Assembly: GCF_023856365.1 (NCBI RefSeq) | Contig: NC_064540.1 | Location: forward strand, 26,714,474-26,778,473 | DNA length: 64,000 bases | From: Brienomyrus brachyistius | Lineage: Eukaryota > Chordata > Actinopteri > Osteoglossiformes > Mormyridae | Direction of reading: 5' to 3' | In this document: in pieces, positions 13,240 to 22,257 of the stretch | Numbering within the stretch: the first letter of the stretch is position 1 | Layout: each line of letters begins with the position of its first letter | Made by a program: the position numbers and the translations under genes | Notes under the pieces: generated by a model | Databases searched by the model: none | Seen by the model: only the letters and a program-made list of their open reading frames with translations | What the model was told of the DNA's origin: nothing

Positions 13240-13365
13240 TCAGTCCAGCGGTTCCATCACCTCCAGCACAACGGTGCGCGGGCCCGTCATGACCAGCCTG
13301 GTGACGACACGGTAGTCAAGGTGGAGGACACAGCGGCCGTTCACCTGGCAGATAAACTGCCGCAC
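13240..13365 (-). CDS. deptor: DEPTOR exon 9 (PDZ, second half, stop)
   Basis: It encodes residues 361-401, VRQFICQVNGRCVLHLDYR then VVTRLVMTGPRTVVLEVMEPLD, aligned with human VCQFVVSVNGLNVLHVDYRT and TGPRTIVMEVME. The stop TGA is at 13242-13240. Confidence 0.9.
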   Translation of the reverse strand: MRQFICQVNGRCVLHLDYRVVTRLVMTGPRTVVLEVMEPLD

Positions 13366-16300
13366 CTGAGAAAGGCCAGCAACATCGGCGTTTAGGACCC
13401 CTGTCGCTTCCTTAAACCACCTCTCTGTATAGGTATGTGTCCATCTATGTGCCTGTATACAGCACTGTGCAAAGGTGTTAGGCAGTCAAAGAACATGTTT
13501 ATAGCTCTTTATCTGGGTTGTAAGTATATTTTTACACATAACGAAAAAACATGGATGACTAGGGGAGGTTTCAAAATTGTTAAGCTAACACATTTTTACA
13601 GACATAATATCATAGTTTTACACCAGCATGAAGATCATTTAAGGTCTGCTTAAGACTTGCGCATAGTACTGTATGTGTGTAGCAAATTTACTGACAGTGT
13701 ACACAGGCCCTTGTGTGTTTCTCTGTGTCAGTGAGTCTGTATGTTTCCCAGATGTGCCAGTACCCGTTTGTGTGTATCCGTCTTTCATTTTCTGTGTGCG
13801 CTCACATCTGCCCGTGAGCCTTTGATCGCCCATGTGTGTATGTACATGAGTGTACTTCTGCTTGCTTGTGCGAGCGCTCCCATGCACAGTGTTACCTTCA
13901 CCCCGCCGGTGGCCGCGGGCCCTCCAGGTTCCACAGCCTGGACGTAACAGGGTGGCGATCCGCGCACCACGAATCCCCAGCCCACAGCGTCGCCCACCAC
14001 CTACAGATAGACACACTTGCAGTCACACACAAACACACCGATGCCACTACTCACTGATACTGCCACAAATCAGCTCCTGTGCAGAATTCACGGTGACTGA
14101 ATTTTAGCGTGATGAATGATCACTAATCCCATTCCAGCACAACTCCTCAAAAGATGACAAATCTAAATTTTTAGTATAAAGAAAACTCATAACACTTCAC
14201 TTAAATCTGTCATTAATAATGTATTATATACACCTTCATAATGATTTATAATGGTCAGTATAAGAATTAAAAAAGCATTACAGTATCTTCTATTGACAAT
14301 CATAAGGCATTAAAGTGTTGATAACAATACTTCATAAGCGCCAATGAAGCTCTCATTTATAATGCACCATAGGTACTTTATAATGTGTCATAATGATTGG
14401 TGTAAGCATTAAGGATGCTCTGTACTGCATCATGAAGGTATCTTTAATGCATCATAGGGCGCTTTTCCACTGCGCCAGGCACCATACTTTTGGTACTTTG
14501 ATAACCGAGACAATCTTAATCATTTTCATCTTTGCCATTTAAATCACTTGAAGGCGGGTTTGTGAGAAATTTATCAACTCCTTTTATGTTTTTTAAATAT
14601 CCCAGTATTTATTACAATGTAATCACATTGCTATATTTAGATCAAAAGTGCCCATAGATGAGAGCTTCAAAAAGCATTCATAATGCATAATATACATGGC
14701 TATAATATCCATCCATCCATTTTCCAAACCGCTTATCCTACTGGGTCATGGGGGGTCCGGAGCCTATCCCGGAAGCAATGGGCACGAGGCAGGGAACAAC
14801 CCTGGATGGGGGGCCAGTCCATCGCAGGGCACACTCACACACTATTCACAACACACATGCAGACCTACGGGCAATTTAGTAACTCCAATTAGCCTCAGCA
14901 TGTTTTTGGACTGTGGGGGGGAAACCGGAGTACCCGGAGGAAACCCCACGACGACATGGGGAGAACATGCAAACTCCACACACATGTAACCCAGGCGGAG
15001 ACTCGAACCCGGGTTGGCTATAATATGTTATGCCTTTTTATAAATATTTATAGCCATGTTTATAATGCTTTATGAATGCATTATAATGTGGTATGAATGT
15101 ATTCATAAATTCTTATAGGCATTTCTTTCATAGAAAATGTTACCATAAAACTTTCCCATGACGTCCAATTGTGTGAGTTCTGTTGCCTTTTCATGACCAT
15201 GTACTATATTTGTTTTAAGATGCATAGACAATCCCATCTCTGCCTTAGGGGTTAATATTCTTATGGAGACATCTCAAAAATGTTCCTCATAAAGATAAGC
15301 CGAACTCTTCAACGATAGATCCAAACAAAACATAATACTTTTACAAAACAGTCAATTGGAAATGAAGCAGTGAGTGAGAGAATAGGCTTCCCATCCACTC
15401 ACATGCATTTGGGCATTGTCGCTCACCGTCAGAACCTTCCTAACAAAGGGCGCGCCAGGACACATGAGCTCCTCACGGGTTACACTCCTTTTCAGAACTG
15501 TCAGTCAAATGAGACAGGAAGAGCTTCTTGCATCACAAGGAAGTGAGTCATGAGGACCATAAGTAGAACAATATGAAATGACTGTTTATGGACTGGAGGT
15601 AGTGATGTTTATTATGGGGGACAGGGTGGGGAGGGGTTACAGCCTGACACAATATCCCAGCATGTATCTGCTGTTCCTGTTTAGACCAGTGCAGTGAGCA
15701 GACACCAGTCTGTACTGGCCCACTGTGCAACTTCTTCAGTCTTAATGGAATGTTTGGTCTGAACTTGAACGTGACAAAACTGTTTTGGTGCCTCTCTCTT
15801 TGCTAATTCCCTGCCATGATGAAGCCTGGCACTGACCATGACAGTAAAATACAGAGGGCGCCAGCTGTGCCCAGACCTGTCCCAGTGTACATTGTTTCTC
15901 TCCCGGCAGGAGATGCTGACCTGATTTGGGATTGCACCTGGTGTGAGGAAGGGGGGGCAGTGGGGAAGGGGGGAAATACCCATCCTGAGTCATCTGCTGC
16001 GAGGTCACTCCCCCCCGATGGACAGTAGATGTTACTCTGATCTCCTTACTGGGTTGCACTGTAGGAAGGATCACACACAAACAGGCAAACAACTGCGCCT
16101 TGGATTCGCACAGTATATAAGCACAAACTGTTAATAAGCAAAATGCTATGGTGTGTCATGTTCTGTTGTATGTAAGTGAGCATTTGTCTTTATGTAAAAA
16201 GTGTCTGTTCATGTATATGTGGAGGTGGGAGGGTGTACCAGACAAGAAGCTGGATTTCTCCTCCTCTGGAGGTGTTTTGCGCAGGACAAAGGGGCTGTCG

Positions 16301-19300
16301 AGGGGATCATCCTCGGCTGGTGACGCCTCCCCTGCCTCGCCCTCACTCAGCAACTCGGCAAGCCTCCGCTGCCGGCGGAAGTTGATAGAGAAGCGGTACA
16401 ACAGGGGACTGTCATAGAAGTGATGCTTCTTCTCCACTGTGGAGGGAGAGACAGAGAGAGACGGCTTAGCTGAGAGAGGGAGAGACTCGAGCTGAAAGGG
16501 TACCTCTCATTGCAACTGGCTTCCTGACGACTGAGGAATTGAAGCCCTGTTGGATGTATGGGCTAGCCACAGCCACTGGGATTAGCCACATGGTGTGGAG
16601 TGCCTGGGGCCACATTCATTCAACATCGTCACGGCTTCTTCTGCCGCCTGCGAGGGTGGGGGGGGGGGGGGGGGGGGGGCGGTCGCTCACCGTGCTGTAT
16701 GATACCGTGCTCCAGAAGGGCGCGGCACAATTCTGTGCCCTGACGCCGGCAGTCGGCCTCCCCATTCTGCAGCAGCCAGTCAATAAGCTGGCATCCAGCA
16801 AAGACACGCCGGTTGACCCCGCCCTGCTCCACCTGCTGTTGCAAGATGGAGTTCTTCCCAGAGACCAGGCTATGGAAAAGCATCCACACACACACACTGC
16901 GTGATCGTGTTACTATACCATACACTCAAATGTTAACAAGTCAATCAGAGACCCTTACGATTATCCTGCCCCTCCCCCCCCCCAACTGTACAACTCCCCT
17001 GCACACAGTTGGAACTATACTCCATGCATTTTTGCATGTTGTTACATTTATAAAACAAATCTGCATATATGATACCATAGGATTATAACACACACCCTGC
17101 TGGCTTTCAACTGCACATCCATTGCAGGCCAGTGGTGAGCCCAGTCCCCAAAAGCATCTAGCACAAGGCAGAGGTACACCCTATGTAGGATGCAAATCCC
17201 TAAACCAGCACCTATATCCATACACTACGGGCAATTTAGATACATTTATTAGTGTAATTTCATGACATTGGACTCATCATGGGGAGAACATGAAAAGGTA
17301 GCAGGAGGTAAAATTTTAGTCTGCAACCCTGGAGGTGACAATGAACAGAGTTACCCACTGAGCCGCTATGCTACCCACATCTTAATATATATTTAGCAAA
17401 ATTATTTATCCATGTGACCCTCAGCAGAAACAGTGACTGGAATAATTGAAAATATATTTACAAAAAATTCAACCACAGATGACAGGGCACTTGTTTGCAT
17501 TTTTGATGCTCATTACCAGGCTTCATTTGGTTTAATTCTCCAAGTAACAAGATGAGATGTGAATTAACCCAGAGCAGAATACTCCCTCCTATCACTACAG
17601 GTTTGCCAAGCCACCAAGGGAAGTGGAATGAGCTCTCACTGCTCATAAAGCCTTTGGCCACGCATGAAGACCTTCATCTCCATGTTGAAGGGGAAGGTTC
17701 CGTCGTCCTTCCGGAATCGGTACAGCAGTTTGGCATCCTTAAACGTCGATTGCTTGTCACAAACTAGGAGGGAGAAGCATGACAATGATGGATAATATGT
17801 CGGAAGGGCCCCCAGAGACAGGGGAACACACCTGGAACCTTCAGCTACATTACTATAATTTTTCTTTCTCTGATTTAGTCTCAGTTGGTGACAGAAAGCT
17901 TCAATGAACTTCAGCATTCATGCTCCAGTTTGCTTCATGCTTTGTCATTGTCCTTTACTCTGTTTTGCACTGTGGAGTGCTGGAGGTCAATTTATATACA
18001 AAACTGATGTTTAAGAAGATGTTTTTGTTGGCATTTTGGGAATTGTGACATGTGAGATGTAGGTTATAGTGTGCAGTGTTCGGGAAGTTACTCACGAAAG
18101 TAATCCCTTACTGACAAGGTGGAATGTTCAGATCCAGAATGTATAAACCCAAACCAAGGTTTTGTTTCAACCAACCAGCTGAGTACTCTGTGACTGTGGC
18201 TCTTTGTATAATAAAATGACTCAGCAATACTAATGCAATGAATCATTTAAATCTACTGACTTCTTTCCTGCACAATGGGAGGAAAGACAGTCACGTTTTC
18301 ATGTGTAAAATGTCAATGAATTAAATGCTAAATGGAAATAAGCTCCCTACTATCTCCATTCCAGAACTTTGAGGCCTGTCTGCCATTCGAAAAGTTATAC
18401 AAAACTCCAGATCAGAAGTTTACACCCTCTGACATTCTCTTGTGCTCTGTGGTGCCAGCGTTGGCACTGCGCACAGCACAACAGTCCTGCCCATGGTGCA
18501 CCAGCAGTGAACAGCCCTGGTAGCTTTGAGGAGAAGTTTTCTCTGCATGGAGGCTGCTGCTGCCACAGGTAGCACATAGACAGCTGAGGTCACAGTCTCG
18601 CAATATCTCTATGAATAAGTCTTGATTGATACCACCAATCCAGTCCACTCTGTTCATCTTGCTCCCTCTAATGTAAATACAATTTGTTTCTTAAAAACTA
18701 AAAATTGTTTCTTGCCTGCATCTGGTAAGAATCTCACTGCTGTGACACGACCAGCCGGTTACACATTGATAACACAGCAACGTCCACGGCCAGAACTCCT
18801 ACCGTGGTGAACAATGTCTTGGTCCATCAGGTACTGCATTATGCGTACGGCTGAGCCACGGTCTGGCGCCTCCTTGTGGCCAATCAGCCAATCGATTAGT
18901 TCCTGTGCCACAAAGCAGTTGGGGTAGGTGCGCAGGTGATAGCGCCGATCCTTGATCAGCTTGCAATCGTGGAGCCGCAGCCTATGGCAAGGCGAAGCCG
19001 GGGAATCAACAGTACAAAGGTGGCCACTCAGTCACTGGTCTTGTGGAAGTTAACCGAGACTCGATCACATTTTTTTCGCTTTTATCTCTCATTATGTTTC
19101 TGTAGACAAGAAGACTGTGAGTTGTGAGTTTTTTTCCCTCTCACTTACTCTATAACAGCATCTTTTGCATTTTTAGTTTTATTCATTCGTGCGATGCGTT
19201 CACCCAGAAAGACAAAACATTTTATTGTGACAGCACCAATGTGACATGGTAAGTGGTAAAGAAAACTCTGTACAACAAAAGAAAAAAAAACTCAGTTGTA

Positions 19301-19539
19301 CCACAATGTTTTATGAGAATGCACTTTGGTTAATCAACTTCTGGCAAGACTAGTTAGACCAGGAGACTGAATCTGTATGTAAATCACAGGGTCAAAGAGA
19401 AACTTCAGGATAAACACCATTCTCTCCCTCTCTCTTTCGCTCTCTATCCGTACCTGAGCTGTTCACCGGCGATCCTCACCTCGGCCTTGTGCTGGTGGGC
19501 ACTGGCCTTTCTGTGGATGCTGCTTCCTGTCTTCTCCAT
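13240..19539 (-). CDS. deptor: DEPTOR, DEP domain-containing mTOR-interacting protein (whole coding span, 9 exons)
   Basis: The join is 19539-19454, 18981-18803, 17763-17640, 16869-16691, 16436-16239, 16058-15921, 15497-15427, 14000-13896, 13365-13240. All phases agree, giving 401 aa; human DEPTOR is 409 aa with similar exon structure. DEPTOR binds and restrains mTORC1 and mTORC2. Domains: DEP1 at about 32-115 (IKDRRYHLRTYPNCFVAQEL, KDDGTFPF), DEP2 at about 140-215 (LIDWLLQNGEA, LLEHGIIQH, LLYRFSINFRRQRRL), a linker 216-325, and a C-terminal PDZ 326-401 (GDAVGWGFVVRGSPPC). The linker keeps SKEI, GYF and CNPKS anchors but has lost the serine-rich degron. Frame was checked across the homopolymer-rich linker exon and is intact. 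Gene context suggests it may be a duplicated paralogue rather than the strict orthologue of human DEPTOR. Confidence 0.93.
13457..13673. mobile_element. Short MITE with terminal inverted repeats (copy 1)
   Basis: The ends are inverted repeats: left TACAGCACTGTGCAAAGGTG, right the reverse complement of TACAGTACTATGCGCAAGTC. The interior (GCTCTTTATCTGGGTTGTAA and TAGTTTTACACCAGCATGAA) matches the longer copy at 33385-33908. It sits in the last DEPTOR intron and is about 300 bp shorter than copy 2. The TA-rich ends suggest a Tc1/mariner-type non-autonomous element. Confidence 0.7.
13896..14000 (-). CDS. deptor: DEPTOR exon 8 (PDZ, first half)
   Basis: It encodes residues 326-360, VVGDAVGWGFVVRGSPPCYV then QAVEPGGPAATGGVK. 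It includes the GWGFVVRG carboxylate-binding-loop region shared with human DEPTOR. Confidence 0.93.
14190..15150. repeat. AT-rich palindromic-type repeat, split by a SINE
   Basis: It is made of many TTATAATGCATTATGA-like words in both orientations, with ends resembling each other inverted (TAACACTTCACTTAAAT on the left; the right end inverted reads GGTAACATTTTCTATGAAAG). This is a common form of MITE-like DNA repeat in fish. A SINE at 14709-15015 interrupts it. It lies in a DEPTOR intron. Confidence 0.55.
14709..15015 (-). mobile_element. tRNA-derived SINE, 5'-truncated, with 11-bp target-site duplication
   Basis: On the minus strand it begins at the B-box (GGGTTCGAGTC), runs through CATGTCGTCGTGGGGTTTCC and CCATCCAGGGTTGTTCCCTG, and ends in (ATGG)n. 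It is flanked by GGCTATAATAT at 14698-14708 and 15016-15026, a perfect duplication. The low divergence from the family consensus implies a recent insertion. Confidence 0.88.
15427..15497 (-). CDS. deptor: DEPTOR exon 7 (linker before PDZ)
   Basis: A 71-nt exon encoding residues 302-325, VLKRSVTREELMCPGAPFV then RKVLT, matching human VLKRPVTSEELLTPGAPYARKTFT. It is too short to be seen as a long open frame. Confidence 0.88.
15921..16058 (-). CDS. deptor: DEPTOR exon 6 (linker with altered degron)
   Basis: It encodes residues 256-302, starting VQPSKEIRV and ending RCNPKS, anchors shared with human SVSPSKEIKIV and CNPKS. Between them the human serine-rich run with the SSGYFS beta-TrCP degron is replaced by MTQDGYFPPSPLPP. 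The frame is open through three G/C homopolymers and ends in the phase required by exon 7. Confidence 0.9.
16239..16436 (-). CDS. deptor: DEPTOR exon 5 (end of DEP2, start of linker)
   Basis: It encodes residues 190-256: LLYRFSINFRRQRRLAELL, then an acidic linker and DSPFVLRK, which is conserved with human DSPFCLRK. It ends in KSSFLS before a GTACAC donor. Confidence 0.92.
16691..16869 (-). CDS. deptor: DEPTOR exon 4 (DEP2, first part)
   Basis: It encodes residues 130-190, including FAGCQLIDWLLQNGEA and LLEHGIIQH. The donor GTGAGCG is followed within about 10 nt by a long C tract on the transcribed sense (G tract at about 16655-16679 on the plus strand). Confidence 0.92.
17108..17376 (-). 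mobile_element. Degenerate SINE-like element
   Basis: Scattered matches to the SINE family in minus orientation: ACACTACGGGCAATTTAG, CATGGGGAGAACATGAAAA, and a tRNA-head relic ACCCACTGAGCCGCTATGCTACCC. It lies in a DEPTOR intron and is heavily diverged. Confidence 0.55.
17640..17763 (-). CDS. deptor: DEPTOR exon 3 (DEP1, second part)
   Basis: It encodes residues 89-130, with FKDAKLLYRFRKDDGTFPFN and FMRGQRLYE, nearly identical to human DEPTOR. The donor is within GAGCA|GTGAGA, which restores codon phase to the next exon. Confidence 0.92.
18803..18981 (-). CDS. deptor: DEPTOR exon 2 (DEP1, first part)
   Basis: It encodes residues 29-89, including IKDRRYHLRTYPNCFVAQEL and IDWLIGHKEAPDRGSA, the core of the first DEP domain. 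The acceptor CCATAG and donor GTAGGA flank 179 nt. Confidence 0.92.
19454..19539 (-). CDS. deptor: DEPTOR exon 1 (start codon)
   Basis: It encodes residues 1-29, starting MEKTGSSIHRKAS and ending AGEQLR, matching human TGEQLRLRLH across the splice. An in-frame stop 45 nt or less upstream of the ATG supports this start. The donor GTACGG follows 19454. Confidence 0.85.
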
Positions 19540-19739
19540 CCCTCCAATGCGGACCTCCTCAGTGGCCTTTTATAGTGGACCTATTTAGTCAATAAACAAC
19601 CCCCAGGGGCTGTGTTGTGTGCACACAAACACACGTCTTTCCACAAGGGCTTATGAACACACATACACAGACACACACACTTTACATGGCCCAAAGGAAG
19701 CAGATGGACACTAGCCTGCCTAACATCTCATTCGGAAAC

Positions 19740-20170
19740 CAAGGATATTAATATGAAGTTGGCACCCCATTGTTGCTATCATAGTTCCTGTTCTTCTGGG
19801 AGAGCTTTCCATTAGATGCTGGAACATTGGATTTGCTGCCATTCAGGTTGATCAGTTGGGTGATCAGGGCTCTTTCTGTGAGTTTTTGCGGCTGACTGCT
19901 TCACAACTGAACCTGCTCCCAGACATTTTGACCTTCACATTCACTTGGCACTGACCCAGAAATGTGGCAAACTGACTTGTTGGAAAGATGGCCATCCTAT
20001 GATAGTCCCGGGTAGAACATCACTAACCTCTTCTGTACAACCATTCTTTCTGTTACTAATTTTGATTGTAGGAAACTGTGCTTAATTATACACCTCTGCC
20101 AGGAATGGGTGTGCCTTTATTAGGCAATTCCTCTAATTACTAGGGGTGTCCAGGGACATATAGTGTATGA
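19740..20170 (-). mobile_element. Relic of a fish DNA transposon (Tc1/mariner-like, non-coding)
   Basis: The words ATTGTTGCTATCATAGTTCC, GGGAGAGCTTTCCATTAGAT, GTGGCAAACTGACTTGTTGG and the end GGGGTGTCCAGGGACATATA-GTGTAT follow in order a widespread fish repeat whose terminus reads as a short inverted repeat. The middle portion is deleted and no transposase frame remains. The superfamily assignment is from memory of the repeat and is tentative. Confidence 0.55.
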
Positions 20171-20562
20171 ACACACCTGTGAACTCAGAAACTAAATGGT
20201 TTATTGTTGCTAAAGACATGAACATCTAGCTGTTGCCTAGACTGCTAAGGTTTTCCCATATCAGCACAGTGTACTGCCAAATGTTCAATACAGATGAATG
20301 TTGCAGGGTGAAACAGATATTCAGTGAGTAAGACTGTACCTCAAAGGCTGAAGAGAGTGCTGGGTGTTAACCAGGAGGGAGTGACTCTATCCTGTAAAAA
20401 TGGAGGAAGAGAAGTAGATGAGGCAGATTGGGAGACAGATAAAGGAGGTTGAAAGGTGGGGGTAAGAGCAGAATTTTCTGGAGGAAGTGGGGGTTCATGC
20501 TCCATGAAACTTGCTGAACCAGTTTGAGAGATCTGAGGTTCATGAATCTCTCCTGTCCACAC

Positions 20563-20657
20563 TCACTCACTCACTCTCACTCATTCTCACTATCACCTAC
20601 CTTCACACATTCACTCACTCTCATTTACCTTCACTCACTCACTCACTCACTCACTCA
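20563..20657 (+). repeat. Imperfect (ACTC)n simple repeat
   Basis: Runs of CACTCACTCACT interrupted by TCATTTACC-like words over about 95 bp. Confidence 0.85.
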
Positions 20658-22050
20658 TTTACTGATACACACACTGAGTCATGACCTCATTAAAAGACAG
20701 TGAAACACTCAAGCCGTCACAAAAAACACATGGCACTTGACAGAAACAGGCATACAGATTTTATTCATAAAGTGGACATTTTGACTGGCAGTTCTTCCAT
20801 TCATTATTTTTTTTTTCTATAGCTTTAGGGCCATTCCTTTAGAACTGATGTTTGGAATGGGCTGAACGTAAGAACACACCTCAAACAGTATTAACACATG
20901 AACAGCAGCTGCGGTTTTATACTCACACATCAAAGACAAAAAAAGCCCTCAGAGATTTTTCGGGTTTCGGGGATAGGTATTTCTCTTCAAACTTGTTTCT
21001 AGTGTGTCTTTCCCTTCAGAAAGACAAAGATGGTAAAAATATTTAATTGATGTATTGATCCCTCAATAAATTAAAATTTTAATGGAAATATCCTGACAGT
21101 AAAAGTGACCTTACTTAGATGTAGTAAGCAGTTTGTGGCCCAAATTTCTTTAGTGTCTTCAGTGTGTTATCAATTAAAAAAAAAAAACACTGACATACAA
21201 ACTTTTATGTTTGCCCAAGTCTGCCATCAGACCCAGGATTGAGTAATTTTGTGTCCTAATGATATTCTGAACTGGTAAAAAAAACTTTGAAACTATTGCA
21301 AAAGAGAAATCAATTAGTCTGTCAAACGAATCTCAACTGCAACCCCGTCTTGGCCCAGGATCTAAGAGATGATAACATAGAGCAGGATGTTGATGCTCCA
21401 GTTAAATTTCACTGAATCATCTTCAGCACAGTCATCTTTTCTCCTGGGTAAAGGCAGAAATAGTTGTCTTTCATGAACCCTATAATGCTCTGCTTAAGCA
21501 ACAGCAGGCTCTTCTGCTGGTTTCAGCTAGTTACAGCTCACTTAAATATGATCCAAAAACATTTCTAAGTGATTCACTGCTGTGGGTGATTTATTGTTCC
21601 AGTGTGGGTAAGACTTTCTCTCATATCTGTGCTTTGACTAGCACTAGTCCTGCAGGATGTTGTAACTAGAGATCTCATTGGAAGGTAAAAATCTGCTACC
21701 TCCATAATCAGGCATTTAGGAAGAGAGACAGACCGATACACGGGAAGAGGAGGGTGTGAGTGATATATGTCCATGAGCTATGCCATTAGTTGACCATGAT
21801 CGGGAGTTTTACTCTGTGCTGTGACACAAAATCTTTAGGGATACAAGCAAAACATTCATAAATTTACTTCACAAGGGGAATAGAAAGAAAATTTGATAAA
21901 AGACCTACAATCTATAGTTTGCAGTATGGAGGATCCTGGACGGTTTGGATGTAGCTATCAGTCTCATTTCCACCTCTCTCACAGGTAAGTCATGGAGGGT
22001 GGGGACAATACTGTGATGTCACAAACCTCTTCATGGTTCTGACACTTCTG

Positions 22051-22257
22051 ATTGGACAAGGGGAGGGGCATTTAAGCAGTCAGTATAACCAGTTTTGACT
22101 GCCTCTGCCTATCAGGCAGCTCTGACACACACTCCTGCTCAAATTCTGTCCTTTGCGCTTGGAGTCTTATCTCCTCCTGTAGCTCCACCAGCGTTCTACC
22201 ACTGTATTCTGGAATTCTGAGTGTCTGATGAAGGCTTCAGGAAAGCACACAACTAAG
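22051..22257 (+). promoter_or_regulatory. Candidate FAM110A core promoter and non-coding first exon
   Basis: There is an inverted CCAAT box (ATTGG) at 22051-22055 and a TATA-like TTTAAGC at 22071-22077. A splice-donor-like AACTAAG|GTAAGC follows with the junction after 22257. The next good acceptor (TTTTTGCAG) ends at 25634, just upstream of the FAM110A CDS. The pairing is an inference from signals and spacing only. Confidence 0.35.

Larger units (their letters stand above)
19540..22040. other. Spacer between DEPTOR start and FAM110A promoter
   Basis: No gene is recognisable. The DEPTOR promoter must lie at its left edge: a minus-strand TATAAAAGG at 19574-19566 is only about 27 nt from the ATG, so its role is doubtful. 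A Tc1-like relic occupies 19740-20170, and a CACT/ACTC-rich simple repeat occupies about 20563-20657. Confidence 0.5.

Noticed and set aside
15921..16058. Apparent frameshift in the DEPTOR linker exon between GYF and CNPKS
   Set aside because: My first hand translation dropped one C from a seven-C run. Re-reading each ten-base block gives 138 nt, phase 1 to phase 1, with an open frame throughout.
19566..19574. TATA box (TATAAAAGG, minus strand) for DEPTOR
   Set aside because: It is only about 27 nt upstream of the start codon, leaving practically no 5' UTR. It may be chance, so it is not listed as a promoter.
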